DNA of 64,000 bases from CAZPBN01 sp964584935 (GCA_964584935.1 CAZPBN010000005.1:62001-126000), one strand, 5' to 3'; numbered from the stretch's first letter, positions 27,080-36,170 are shown. The notes: a model not told the origin generated them from the sequence alone. Made by a program: numbers and translations.

Positions 27080-27736
27080 TTAATCCTTTTTTTGAGTAAA
27101 ATTCTGCTTTTGTTCTTTCCATTGTTTAAGAATTTCAATCACTTCTTCATTCGGAACATCATACCAGTTCAAATAAACCTGGGCGACTGCCTGAAAAAAG
27201 CGGGGTAGTTCCAGTACGACAGTTTCGTCAGCAATCTTGTCTATTTCGCTGGCTATACGCCCTCCTGCTACTGGGACAGCGACAACAATTTTCTGAGCAT
27301 TTTTGTTCCGGCAGAGCTTGATAGCCGCTCTCATGGTGGAACCCATAGCCAAGCCATCATCGACCAGAATAACCGTTCTTCCTTGAATTTTAGGCAAATG
27401 ATCTCCCTTTCTGAGCACTTTAACTCGTCTTTTAATTTCCTGGTTTTGTTTCGAAACAATCTCTTTGATTTGTTTTTCTGAAATTAAAAAGGAATGATCT
27501 TTCAGAATAACAGTGCTTCCGTCTTCAGCAACAGCACCGAAACCTGCTTCAGGATTGTGGGGAAAGGGTAGCTTTCTGGATATTAGAACAGAAAGATCCG
27601 CATTCAGATGTTTAGCCACCTGAAAGCCGACTTCCACACCGCCACGGGGAATTGCAAGAACCAGAACTCCTTTGTTTTTGTAATGCTCCAGTGCTTCAGC
27701 TAACTTTTTTCCGGCATCTGTTCTGTTTTCAAACAT
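27080..27736 (-). CDS. Phosphoribosyltransferase-domain protein
   Basis: 218 residues, type I PRTase fold. The PRPP-binding motif is VILVDDGLAMGSTMRAAI, and the N-terminal part GVLVLAIPRGGVEVGFQVA is typical of the COG1926 group of predicted phosphoribosyltransferases. Which base it uses is unknown; this group is often found with stress or phosphate-related genes. Convergent with tRNA-Leu and 39 bases downstream of the exported kinase-like gene in the same direction. Confidence 0.87.
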   Translation of the reverse strand: MFENRTDAGKKLAEALEHYKNKGVLVLAIPRGGVEVGFQVAKHLNADLSVLISRKLPFPHNPEAGFGAVAEDGSTVILKDHSFLISEKQIKEIVSKQNQEIKRRVKVLRKGDHLPKIQGRTVILVDDGLAMGSTMRAAIKLCRNKNAQKIVVAVPVAGGRIASEIDKIADETVVLELPRFFQAVAQVYLNWYDVPNEEVIEILKQWKEQKQNFTQKKD

Positions 27737-27775
27737 AATTCTTTATTACTTTATTTCCCAATTTTAAAGCTTCTT

Positions 27776-28600
27776 TTAATATAGAAATTTGTCTTTGCCC
27801 ATTTGCTTTATCATCTCATCAATTTCATCTAAAAGGAGTTCTTTTCTTTTCAATATGGCATTTATTTCTTCATCTGTGAGATAAGGACCGACGGCAGTTT
27901 TAATGCGTTCGAAATTGAGAGCTTTTAATTTATCGACGAATGCTCTTGGAAGCATTTTAATGAGCTTTTTTGACTTGATTCCCTTTTTTCCGTACATAAG
28001 CCGGCGCTGGTAGACTCCTTTAGACCTGAAACTACGGGAATGATCAATCAGAATCGTCCGCCAGTCTTTGGTGTAGCGTATATTCTGTTGAGTGCGGTCA
28101 TCGTTCGCAATAAGACAATCAAACGCCCGGGCGAGATACTTCCGCCGACCCCAGCCTATGAGATGATGTTTGGGGATCTGGATATTTTTTTCCATTCTAT
28201 CCAATGCACTCATCTCACTGTCAACCCATAACTGGAGTGAGCCTCTTTTTTTCCTGAATTCTCTTTCCACGGTGGGAGGAATCATATGGAGATCGAGAAG
28301 TTTGTCCATTTCGTAAGCCGCAATCTCATACTGCCAGCCCTCTAGGAAACCCTTCTGAACTCCCTTTGGATTTTTCCAGCAGCCGCTGTGCTCTATGTTT
28401 CCTTTCTGTAAGTATAGCCGGTAAGGATTGGTCACTCCTTCTCCGATTTCCTCAAACTCAATGATTTCTGCCGTTGAGAGAAACTTCTCCATTTCAGTCC
28501 GTTTTGCTATTTTTTCAGGAGTAAACTGGGCATATAAGGTATTGAGAGCGCCTATGATAAGAATACTAATAAAAAATAAGAAGAGTACTTTTTTATTCAT
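27776..28600 (-). CDS. Exported protein with a HipA/FAM20-like kinase fold (predicted)
   Basis: 274 residues from the ATG preceded by AAGGAGG; a longer upstream frame lacks a site. Signal peptide about 1-24. The order of residues looks like an atypical (PI3/4K-HipA-FAM20) kinase. A possible nucleotide Lys lies in YRLYLQKGNIEHSGCWK (Lys66 or Lys76). A helix has Glu92 in QYEIAAYEMDKLLDLHMIPPT. A catalytic-loop-like segment is AFDCLIANDDRTQQN (Asp167/168, Asn173), and the metal-binding Asp186 lies in ILIDHSRSF. The assignment rests on pattern only. If right, it would phosphorylate something outside the cytoplasm, where ATP is scarce; it could equally be an inactive fold. Confidence 0.6.
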   Translation of the reverse strand: MNKKVLFLFFISILIIGALNTLYAQFTPEKIAKRTEMEKFLSTAEIIEFEEIGEGVTNPYRLYLQKGNIEHSGCWKNPKGVQKGFLEGWQYEIAAYEMDKLLDLHMIPPTVEREFRKKRGSLQLWVDSEMSALDRMEKNIQIPKHHLIGWGRRKYLARAFDCLIANDDRTQQNIRYTKDWRTILIDHSRSFRSKGVYQRRLMYGKKGIKSKKLIKMLPRAFVDKLKALNFERIKTAVGPYLTDEEINAILKRKELLLDEIDEMIKQMGKDKFLY

Positions 28601-28662
28601 ATATCTTTCCTCCTTCCATTCTCTAAGAATGTCTATATAAAAACATAGATTATATTTCAAAA

Positions 28663-29295
28663 TTAGCGTTCAGCCAAAACTCCCACAAATCCTCCCTCTC
28701 CGAATCCTTCCTTATGCTCTTGTATTTCAGTTATTCCCTTTAGCTCATCAAACAGTGTTTGACGAATTTTTTTTACCGAAAAGCCAGATTTTTCCAAAAG
28801 AGACAGAACCTCTCTCGTGCTGTAAAACCTAGCTTCTTTATAAAAAAGAGATTTTTCTTTTTTTGCCAAATATGTTTGACCAAGGGCACTTTCCTTATCC
28901 ACAAAACCAATCAAAATATATCCTTTAGGATGAATAATCCGGAAACATTCTTTGAGTGTTCCTTTCACATCATCGAGAAAACAGAGGGTAGTGACCATAA
29001 GCACAAAATCAAAATACTCGTCTTGGAAAGGGATGTTGTTTCCTTTGCCTTGGTATGTGATCAGGTCACGGCGCTGAGCCACGCGAAGCATTGCCTTGGA
29101 GGGATCATTTCCCATACGGATTCCCAGTTCTTGGGCAAAGAGTCCTGTACCGATACCAACCTCAAATCCTATACCCTCTGGAAGTAAGCTGCGGAGAAGA
29201 TTGACCTCAGATTGAAAAACAGCAGAATGCTTTTCAAACCAGGATTCATAACGAGCGACATGTTCGTCAGAGTCAAAAACGCTCATGAAAACCAT
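28663..29295 (-). CDS. SAM-dependent methyltransferase
   Basis: 210 residues, class I methyltransferase. Motif I is GFEVGIGTGLFAQELG, the acidic/substrate loop is GNNIPFQDEYFDFVLMVTTLCF, and HPKGYILIGFVDKES is the post-motif strand. Resembles the UbiE/Methyltransf_11 group. No ribosome-binding site is clear, and an ATG three codons later is an alternative start. Substrate unknown; minus-strand neighbours are not informative. Confidence 0.85.
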   Translation of the reverse strand: MVFMSVFDSDEHVARYESWFEKHSAVFQSEVNLLRSLLPEGIGFEVGIGTGLFAQELGIRMGNDPSKAMLRVAQRRDLITYQGKGNNIPFQDEYFDFVLMVTTLCFLDDVKGTLKECFRIIHPKGYILIGFVDKESALGQTYLAKKEKSLFYKEARFYSTREVLSLLEKSGFSVKKIRQTLFDELKGITEIQEHKEGFGEGGFVGVLAER

Positions 29296-29464
29296 TGTTT
29301 TCAGTTTTTTTTAAAGACAAAACAATAAAAAATGAAAATCATTCTCATGAAATTTCAATATTCTGGGTATTAAATTTCCTTTTTCGGAAATAATTCCTAA
29401 AGATTTTCTTTTTTATTGGCATAATCAGTTCTCATCGTTCATAAATGATATAAAAGTACCGGTT

Positions 29465-31207
29465 TTAATGTTTAAAATAATTGATGATTTTATTGATGGA
29501 TTTTTGTACCGGAGCACTCAATTTGTTTCCTCTTGATACAGAATGGGGTTGAATTCCAATCACAAAAGCATTTTTTTGCATAGCCGTGTTTCTGATACTG
29601 GACAAAAACGGTATGAATTTATGGCTGACACTGGAATGACTCAGAATAAATTCTAGAGGAAGAACGGTTATTTTCCCTGCTTTTTCATTAAAATTGACCG
29701 CATCAAAAAAAATAAGAGTGTTCTGTTCATTGTATTCATCCAGTTTGTTGCTTCTGATTATTTCAGATTCAAGCCATACGTCTTCAAATCCGAGATAGCG
29801 AAGACCTTGGGCAATCATAATGCCGCTGGCATCATCGCTATGATTCTTCTTTCCGGCGCCTATATAGACCGGGGTGCTGTTTTCATTTATTTCTTTCAGT
29901 TTCTTTTTCCAGTGTCCGGAAGGAGCATGGGTGACTTCAGCCATATGAGCAGAGCAGCTAATGCAGGGGTCAAATGCTCGGACAACAATTTCCATCCTTT
30001 GTTTGATTTCATCCTCTTGTCCTGAGTCAAGAAGTTTTTGGGCAGCAATATGGCAGTACTTTTCTATATCTTCAGCATTTTGGGCAGTGGGAGTCACGAT
30101 ATCAACAGAGGATATACGCCCATTATCGATTTCATGATGATGAATCAACAATCCTCTGGGGGCTTCCACAATCCCAGTTCCTTTTCCGCTTTTAACAGTG
30201 TATTCAACTGGCCTGGGATTTTCTTTAAACTGAAGAATTTTATCCACTAATTCAACAATCTTTTCGTAACAATAGCTGATTTCAATAGCTTGAGCGGCAT
30301 TATGAAACAGGGGATTTGTTTTCCATCGATCATTGTAATATTTGTTGAACAGGACGCCTGTTTCCCCCTTGAATCTTTTTCCCAGGATGTTGACTCTGGC
30401 TAAAGCACCGACAGAATAAGGTTCTCCCTTATAACGGCTTCTTTTGCAGTAAGAATAGGGAACAAGAAATTCATTAGTGAGTTTTTGGTAGTCGTCTTTG
30501 AAAAATTTCTCGCCTGTAGAGAGCAAGATTTCATCTCCCCAGAATCCATAGTCATTATTTCCGGGTTCACAGCAAGCATACATAGTTTCTTTTTCAGGAA
30601 TATCAGGATAATCAAGCTCACAGAATAATTGGACTGTTTTTTTGACAGAAGGCATCGATTGGATGGCTTTATTTTTTATGGATAACAGCTCTTCTTTCGA
30701 GGGGAATTTTCCGAATCCTCCGATGACCGGATTTTCTCCGTGTATATAGCGCCCGCTTAAAACTTTCATGATATGGTTTCCAAAATGTTTCATTTCAAGA
30801 GCGATTTGAACCTCGGATTCATATTTGGATGCCATAGCTATGGCATTGGGATACCCTAGATAATCGGGAAGAGCAAGATAGTATATGTGAAGTGAGTGGC
30901 TTTCTATGATTTCTCCCATGTGCATAAGTTCCCTGCAAAGATAAGTTTTAGGATGTACATTTATGTTGAGCGCACTTTCTATGGAACGAAGAACCGCATT
31001 TTTATGAGACAGAGTGCAGATTGCACATATTCTGGGTGACATGCTCACGTCTTCTTCGGGGGTGAGCCCTTCAGTCAATTTTTCTATAAGGCGGGGGCCT
31101 TCGTATATATTGAATTGAACATCTGATACCACTTTTCCATCGATAGTGGCAGATATTCCCCCATTTCCTTCAACTCTAGCAAGGTGGTCTACAGTGATCT
31201 TTTTCAT
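29465..31207 (-). CDS. hydA: NiFe hydrogenase large subunit (group 3, HydA type) fused to a maturation protease domain
   Basis: 580 residues. Residues 1-421 are the catalytic subunit. L1 is RICAIC at 59-64, and L2 is DPCISCSAH, with Cys415, Cys418 and His421 completing the Ni ligands. Normally a 15-30 residue tail after this His is removed by a separate endopeptidase. Here a 24-residue linker is followed by residues 446-580, which match HycI/HybD-type proteases: YIGAGKKNHSDDASG (Asp458/459), LIFFDAVNFNEKAGKI (Asp502), SHSSVSHKF (His529) and FVIGIQP. The predicted Ni-sensing Asp, Asp and His are all retained. It overlaps the small-subunit gene by 4 bases. Cytoplasmic, reversible H2 oxidation with NADP(H) through the other subunits. 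Confidence 0.9.
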   Translation of the reverse strand: MKKITVDHLARVEGNGGISATIDGKVVSDVQFNIYEGPRLIEKLTEGLTPEEDVSMSPRICAICTLSHKNAVLRSIESALNINVHPKTYLCRELMHMGEIIESHSLHIYYLALPDYLGYPNAIAMASKYESEVQIALEMKHFGNHIMKVLSGRYIHGENPVIGGFGKFPSKEELLSIKNKAIQSMPSVKKTVQLFCELDYPDIPEKETMYACCEPGNNDYGFWGDEILLSTGEKFFKDDYQKLTNEFLVPYSYCKRSRYKGEPYSVGALARVNILGKRFKGETGVLFNKYYNDRWKTNPLFHNAAQAIEISYCYEKIVELVDKILQFKENPRPVEYTVKSGKGTGIVEAPRGLLIHHHEIDNGRISSVDIVTPTAQNAEDIEKYCHIAAQKLLDSGQEDEIKQRMEIVVRAFDPCISCSAHMAEVTHAPSGHWKKKLKEINENSTPVYIGAGKKNHSDDASGIMIAQGLRYLGFEDVWLESEIIRSNKLDEYNEQNTLIFFDAVNFNEKAGKITVLPLEFILSHSSVSHKFIPFLSSIRNTAMQKNAFVIGIQPHSVSRGNKLSAPVQKSINKIINYFKH

Positions 31208-31986
31208 TTTGACTCCTTTTTTAGTTTGTTAAAAAAATCGACGAGCTTTGTTCCTGAATAATTTGCCATGCGCTTTTTTATGGATTTGGTATCAAAGCCT
31301 TTTTCCTGAAGCAAATAGTATTCAGAAGTAAAATTGGCACCTTCAACCGGTCCCCAGCATCCAAAACATGGCACATTGAGGTTGGGACATATAGAACCGC
31401 ATCCATCTGCTGTCAGGGGGCCTAAACAAGGAATGCCTCTGTTTAAAAGACAATCATTTTCATTATATTTGCAGGTAATGCAAACAGGTCTGGGATATTT
31501 CTCAGGAAGGCTTCTTTTGACGGCTCGAGAGAAAAAATTAAGAAATTGATCTTTTCCGATGGGGCAGCCAGGAAGATAATGGTCAACCTTTATAAATTCG
31601 TCTATTGGTTTGGGTTGAATAGCCTTGGTATGAGTCATCTCAATGGTTCCATAGACTTCCTTATATTTTTTTTCCCATTCTTTGGGATCAGTGAACCGGG
31701 CTTGGATTCCCCCTAGAGTGGCACAAATTCCTATGGCAACCACAATTTCAGCTCTTTTTCTTATATCTTTGAGTTCGTTGACTTCTCTTTCTGTAGAAAC
31801 AGAACCCTCTACCAGAGCTATGTCCAGTTTCCCTTCTATATGTTCACTGCTTGCCATAAGAAATGATTGGATATCAACCGCTTTAAATATGTCAAAAAGT
31901 TCATTTTCGCAATCCAGTATGAGTAAGGCATCTCCGGCACATCCGGTTAACTCATAAATTCCGATTTTTAATTTCCGGTTATTCAT
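31204..31986 (-). CDS. hydD: NiFe hydrogenase small subunit (HydD type)
   Basis: 260 residues. The proximal cluster ligands are ELTGCAGDALL, IGICATLGG and HYLPGCPIG, with a final set in the Cys-rich C-terminus (CITCKYNENDC, GIPCLGP, DGCGSICP, VPCFGCWGP) that binds further Fe-S clusters. No Tat signal, so cytoplasmic, as for group 3 enzymes. Passes electrons from the large subunit toward the gamma/beta subunits. Overlaps the large-subunit gene by 4 bases and follows the gamma gene by 11. Confidence 0.92.
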   Translation of the reverse strand: MNNRKLKIGIYELTGCAGDALLILDCENELFDIFKAVDIQSFLMASSEHIEGKLDIALVEGSVSTEREVNELKDIRKRAEIVVAIGICATLGGIQARFTDPKEWEKKYKEVYGTIEMTHTKAIQPKPIDEFIKVDHYLPGCPIGKDQFLNFFSRAVKRSLPEKYPRPVCITCKYNENDCLLNRGIPCLGPLTADGCGSICPNLNVPCFGCWGPVEGANFTSEYYLLQEKGFDTKSIKKRMANYSGTKLVDFFNKLKKESK

Positions 31987-31997
31987 GTTCCCCCTCC

Positions 31998-32858
31998 TTA
32001 TATGAGCTCTCTCATATGAATAACATCCCAGTAAGTGAACACAGGACCGTCAAGACATGTGTAAATATAATCGATAGCGCAGTGTCCGCATTTTCCTATT
32101 CCACATTTCATACGCCTTTCCAGAGTCATAAGAATCTGGTTTTTAGGGATATTAAGTTTGAGCAGCTCTTTAAGGACAAATTTATACATACCAGGGGGCC
32201 CGCAGACCAGACAGAAGGTATTGGATGGATTGAGCTTTTTAATTTTGGGAAATAGAGTGGTTACCACTCCTGTATTTTCCGTCCATTCGCCAGTGTCGTC
32301 TTTATCCACAGAAAGATAACACTCCAGGTCCTTCCTTTCTTTCAGAGAGAGAAATTCCTCTCTAAGAAGCATTTCATCTGGCTTCTTAGCCCCGTGGAGA
32401 AGTATCACTCTGCTGAATTGATCCCGGTTGTCAAGACAATAAAGTAAGACCGAACGCAGAGGGGCTGCTCCCAAGCCTCCCATAACGACCAATATGTCGT
32501 GATATTTCATTTGTTCGACGGGAAATCCATTGCCATAAGGGCCCCTGATTCCTATCATTTCGTTTTCTTTGAGCCGGAAAATGGCATCTGTGACAGTGCC
32601 TGTTTTGCGGATGCAGAATTCGAGAAGGCCAGGTCTTGATGGTGTCGATGAAATGGAAAAAGGGGCTTCTCCTGCTCCTAAAACAGAAATCATTGCAAAT
32701 TGACCTATCTTATATTTGAAAGAAAGAGCTTTATCCATATCTGCAATCCGGAATTGAAAAAATTTCACATCCTTGGTTAAGTTAAAAGTGCGTACGATTC
32801 TTGCCGGTTCAGGAATGAATGGATTTTCTGAATGATTGGCTTTGTTTTCATTATTCAT
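31998..32858 (-). CDS. hydG: NADP-linked hydrogenase gamma subunit (FAD/NAD(P)-binding)
   Basis: 286 residues of the ferredoxin-NADP reductase/dihydroorotate-dehydrogenase-B electron-transfer type. The flavin site is APFSISSTPSRPG. The pyridine nucleotide motif is VMGGLGAAPLRSVLLYCL. A [2Fe-2S] site lies in RMKCGIGKCGHCAIDYIYTC. It exchanges electrons between NAD(P)H and the Fe-S chain. Overlaps the beta gene by 4 bases. Confidence 0.92.
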   Translation of the reverse strand: MNNENKANHSENPFIPEPARIVRTFNLTKDVKFFQFRIADMDKALSFKYKIGQFAMISVLGAGEAPFSISSTPSRPGLLEFCIRKTGTVTDAIFRLKENEMIGIRGPYGNGFPVEQMKYHDILVVMGGLGAAPLRSVLLYCLDNRDQFSRVILLHGAKKPDEMLLREEFLSLKERKDLECYLSVDKDDTGEWTENTGVVTTLFPKIKKLNPSNTFCLVCGPPGMYKFVLKELLKLNIPKNQILMTLERRMKCGIGKCGHCAIDYIYTCLDGPVFTYWDVIHMRELI

Positions 32859-33919
32859 TTGGTTACCTCTTTATTCAATCGATTCCAAAAGGAATCCACT
32901 TTTTCTCCATCCAGGGATTTGCCCACTGTTATGACATTGATGTCAACCGGGCATGTTACGACACATCGTCCACAGCCAACACAACTGGGTTTACCGTACT
33001 TTGATATATAAGCTTGAATCTTATGGGTATACCAGAGTTTGAGTCGATCTGAGCGTTTCTCTCTAAAATTTTCTCCCCCTGCGACACCCGAATAGTTTTC
33101 TAGTGTGCAGGCATCCCAGCATCTCTCTATATCTGAATATCCTTTTCCCAGAGCAGGCCAGTCCTCTAAATTGTAGCAGTTGCAAGTGGGGCATACATTG
33201 GTGCAGGATCCGCATGCTAAACAGGCATTTCCGATTTTTTCCCACAGGGGATCATTGTATTTGAGTTCCATTAAATCACCTAGAGAGTCAAAGCCTATTT
33301 CCGTTTTGAAGGCTCCCTCTCTTAGATCACACCATTCTGTGTATTCTCTAATATCCTGGTCAGATAAATCTTGTTCAAACAAATCATCTTTAATTCTTAT
33401 TAAGTCATCTCCTATGCTGGAACCAATCCATACGATGTATCTGTCATCAAGTTTGGAAAAGAAAAGATCGAATCCTTCTTTAGCGATGTGAGTTCTTGTT
33501 GATTTACACAAGCAGTTTTCATCCGGCCAGCAGGAATGTCCCAGAATAATGGTGTTTTCTCTGGACTTCATGTAATAAGGATCATAGTATACATGGGTGA
33601 AGAAGTTGTCCATGATCAGGAGGCCATGGATATCACAGGCATGAATACCAAAAATAATTTTCTTCGACACATGGGAAAAGTCTTCATTGTACCCATTTTC
33701 AGAGGCTTTAAACATGTTGATGGAAGGGGGAAGTATAATCTTTCTTGGAGGAAGAATAGTTCTTGTGCAATCGAGGTCTATCTGATTAAGATCTTCGATG
33801 ACTTGAAATTTGTGTCTGCCTGAGGTTTCTTCTTTAACCGGAGCCCATAACTCTGCCTCCCTTGATATTTCTTTGAGGAAGGGATATAAATTTTCTTTCT
33901 TTAATTTGACGATTTTCAT
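32855..33919 (-). CDS. hydB: Hydrogenase beta subunit, 4Fe-4S protein (HydB type)
   Basis: 354 residues. Two ferredoxin-like cluster motifs near the C-terminus, CLACGSCTNVCPTCNC and CVGCGRCVVTCPVDI, mark the electron-relay subunit of group 3b/sulfhydrogenase-type enzymes. The N-terminal part KIIFGIHACDIHGLLIMD is typical of HydB. First gene of the operon, with AAAGGATG before the ATG. A promoter at 34204-34233 and a terminator-like hairpin at 33963-34009 lie in its leader. The beta-gamma-delta-alpha order matches bidirectional NADP-linked enzymes; sulfur-reducing activity cannot be inferred. Confidence 0.92.
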   Translation of the reverse strand: MKIVKLKKENLYPFLKEISREAELWAPVKEETSGRHKFQVIEDLNQIDLDCTRTILPPRKIILPPSINMFKASENGYNEDFSHVSKKIIFGIHACDIHGLLIMDNFFTHVYYDPYYMKSRENTIILGHSCWPDENCLCKSTRTHIAKEGFDLFFSKLDDRYIVWIGSSIGDDLIRIKDDLFEQDLSDQDIREYTEWCDLREGAFKTEIGFDSLGDLMELKYNDPLWEKIGNACLACGSCTNVCPTCNCYNLEDWPALGKGYSDIERCWDACTLENYSGVAGGENFREKRSDRLKLWYTHKIQAYISKYGKPSCVGCGRCVVTCPVDINVITVGKSLDGEKVDSFWNRLNKEVTK

Positions 33920-33962
33920 TTAAAACATCCTTTTATTTATATATGAACTTTTTTGTATTTAT

Positions 33963-34009
33963 AAAAAAAGCATTGATTTGATGATTGGGTTTCAAATTAT
34001 GCTTTTTTT
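33963..34009 (-). terminator. Terminator-like hairpin in the hydrogenase leader (possible attenuator)
   Basis: On either strand AAAAAAAGCAT pairs with ATGCTTTTTTT around an inner ATTTGA/TTCAAAT helix, with T-runs at both ends. It lies 44 bases before the hydB start and downstream of the candidate operon promoter. It is either the terminator of the MsrBA gene or an attenuator of the hydrogenase operon. Confidence 0.6.
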
Positions 34010-34203
34010 TCATTTGCTTAAGGGAAGATATTTATCGAGCGTCTATTTGTCCTTTAGAATCCGTTACTCTTGAACAAATTAAGTTTTTTTTATTCTGCCA
34101 GTACGGTATGAATGATTCTATATTATAATTATTTTTTTTTAATGTCTAATGAATTTCACTCTTACTTGGCTAAAAAATGAGCTTTTCAATTCCTGAGTTA
34201 AAG

Positions 34204-34233
34204 ATATTACGGAAAAAAATCCTATTTAGTCAA
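34204..34233 (-). promoter_or_regulatory. Sigma-70 promoter, probably for the hydrogenase operon
   Basis: Minus strand TTGACT, 18-base spacer, TAATAT. The first gene downstream is hydB, giving a leader of roughly 280 bases with no gene visible in it. The spacer holds GGA-N6-TCC. Confidence 0.5.
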
Positions 34234-34333
34234 TTAATATTGTTCAATAAAAATAAGATTGAATAAAGCTTATTCCACCGATCTCGATTTATAGAGATTA
34301 TAACTGATTCAGCTTGTTCTTCGTGTGAAATTG

Positions 34334-35383
34334 TCATTTTGTTTTTTTCCGTTTCTCAAAGTATTGCTGGTGATATTCCTCGGCTCTATAGAATTCCGAT
34401 GCAGGAACAATCTGAGTGACAATTGGTTTATTGTAACGGCCTGATTTTTTAAGCTCAGCCACCATTTTTTTAGCCGCTGTTTTTTGTTCCTCATTGAGAT
34501 AGAATATTGCTGAACGGTATTGGGTCCCCACATCCGGTCCCTGGCGATTCAACTGGGTGGGATCGTGGATGTTAAAGAAAGTCTTTAAAAGCTCTTGGTA
34601 ACTCACCTGCAGAGGATTATAATTGATTCTGACTGCTTCCGCATGCCCTGTTTTTGAAGAACAAACCTGTCTGTAGGTTGGGTTCTTTGTTTTCCCTCCT
34701 GTGTATCCGACTTCTGTGGCTTTCACACCTTCCACCTGACGGAATTTGTGCTCCACACCCCAGAAGCATCCTCCTGAAAAAATGGCTGTTTCCAGTTCCG
34801 TTTTTTTCGGCTGGTTCTTTTTTCTGTTGATTAAGGAAGAATTGTGTTCTTCTCCCTTACTGACAGGCGCTGGTTTGAAGTCGAGACAGGCTGAGTTAAT
34901 GCAGTAATGCTTGAACGTTGGGGGAGGACCATCATTGAAAACATGACCAAGATGGGCTCCGCAAACAGCACAGCGAACCTCTATTCTTTTCATGCCTAGC
35001 TTGAAGTCATTAAAATAGTCCAGATGTTCCTCCTTTATGGGAGCAGTAAAGCTGGGCCATCCCGTTCCGTGGTCGTATTTTGTTTCGGAACTGAAAAGAG
35101 AAGTGCTGCATCCGGCACAGTGGTATATTCCGTTTTCATAATGGTCGTTGTATTTTCCAGTAAAAGGGCGCTCTGTTTTTCCTTTGCGCATGATATCGTA
35201 CTGTTCTGGAGTCAGGATTTTTCTCCATTCCTCATCTGTTTTTGTAATTTTTTTGATCATGGTTTCCTCTCCTTTCTGTTCATTTCCGATGTCAAACGGC
35301 TTTGGTTCAGATGTTGCATTCAGAAAGATATATCCAGCCACTAGAATAGCAGAAATAATTATTAAAAGAATAATATGTCTCAT
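34334..35383 (-). CDS. msrBA: Exported MsrB-MsrA fusion, methionine sulfoxide reductase
   Basis: About 350 residues from the ATG preceded by AAAGGAGAGACG; a longer frame upstream has no site. A hydrophobic N-terminus (MRHIILLIIISAILVAGYIF) would anchor or export it. MsrB comes first: zinc cysteines CAGCST and CAVCGAHLGH, active-site KHYCINSAC. MsrA follows, with nucleophile motif IFSGGCFWGVEHKF and later GHAEAVRINY. Repairs both R- and S-methionine sulfoxide of envelope proteins. The B-A order is the reverse of the better known PilB-type A-B fusion. It is the last gene before the hydrogenase promoter region. Confidence 0.92.
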   Translation of the reverse strand: MRHIILLIIISAILVAGYIFLNATSEPKPFDIGNEQKGEETMIKKITKTDEEWRKILTPEQYDIMRKGKTERPFTGKYNDHYENGIYHCAGCSTSLFSSETKYDHGTGWPSFTAPIKEEHLDYFNDFKLGMKRIEVRCAVCGAHLGHVFNDGPPPTFKHYCINSACLDFKPAPVSKGEEHNSSLINRKKNQPKKTELETAIFSGGCFWGVEHKFRQVEGVKATEVGYTGGKTKNPTYRQVCSSKTGHAEAVRINYNPLQVSYQELLKTFFNIHDPTQLNRQGPDVGTQYRSAIFYLNEEQKTAAKKMVAELKKSGRYNKPIVTQIVPASEFYRAEEYHQQYFEKRKKTK

Positions 35384-35504
35384 CGTCTCTCCTTTCTCTT
35401 TTTCTATAAATCCTATATATAACATAGTATTTATGAGCAAAAAAGTAAAGCTTATTTTTTAAAAGTGACACGTCTTTTGGGATTTGCTATGATGGGGGAC
35501 TAAA

Positions 35505-36170
35505 ATGAAGAAGAACATCGCTTTCAAAACAGTGATTTTTGACCTGGATGGGACTCTTCTGGATACAATCGAAGATATTGCCGATTCTGTTAACAGTGTG
35601 CTTACTGATATGGGTTTATCTGGCTATTCTTTAAACCGCTACAAATATTTTGTCGGGCAGGGGATGGAACTTTTAGCGCACCGCATTCTTCCCGAGAGAA
35701 TGAGAAGGAAACAAACAATCAGCGCTTTTGTTAACCGGGTCAAAGAAGAATATGGGAAAAGATGGGCACGCAAGACATATCCTTATAAAGGAATTTCTCT
35801 GGTTCTGGAAGAACTTTTTGCGAAAGGGATTATCTTGAATGTGTTATCCAACAAACCTGATGAATTTGTCAAACCTGCGGTGAGGCATTTTTTCAAAGAA
35901 ATAAAATTTGTCCATATACTGGGGAGCCATCCTCAAAGACCGAATAAACCGGATCCCGCCGGAGCCCTGCAAATTGCTTCAGCCCTTTCTTTATCTCCTG
36001 AAGAGTGTGTCTATGTTGGTGATACCCATACAGATATGGAAACATCAACCGCTGCTGGGATGTTTGCAGTGGGAGTCCTTTGGGGATTCCGGACGGAGAA
36101 GGAATTGAAAGATGCCGGAGCAGCTAGAATTTTGCATAAGCCCAGTGAGCTTCTCAAGCTTTTCGAATAG
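35505..36170 (+). CDS. gph: HAD-family phosphatase, phosphoglycolate phosphatase-like
   Basis: 221 residues. HAD motif I VIFDLDGTLLDT, motif II VLSNKP, motif III Lys near PNKPDPAG and motif IV VYVGDTHTDMETS, with an alpha-helical cap between motifs I and II. Hydrolyses small phosphoesters; 2-phosphoglycolate is the usual annotation, but related enzymes vary. Its 3' end is convergent with the acyl-CoA synthetase gene, 12 bases apart. Confidence 0.87.
   Translation: MKKNIAFKTVIFDLDGTLLDTIEDIADSVNSVLTDMGLSGYSLNRYKYFVGQGMELLAHRILPERMRRKQTISAFVNRVKEEYGKRWARKTYPYKGISLVLEELFAKGIILNVLSNKPDEFVKPAVRHFFKEIKFVHILGSHPQRPNKPDPAGALQIASALSLSPEECVYVGDTHTDMETSTAAGMFAVGVLWGFRTEKELKDAGAARILHKPSELLKLFE

Noticed and set aside
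26773..27208. Open frames of about 100-120 codons on both strands
   Set aside because: They run through tRNA-Leu and low-complexity AT-rich DNA; the tRNA explains the region.
29465..33919. Membrane-bound energy-converting hydrogenase
   Set aside because: No membrane subunits or Tat signal. FAD/NAD(P) and HydB-type subunits place it in cytosolic group 3.
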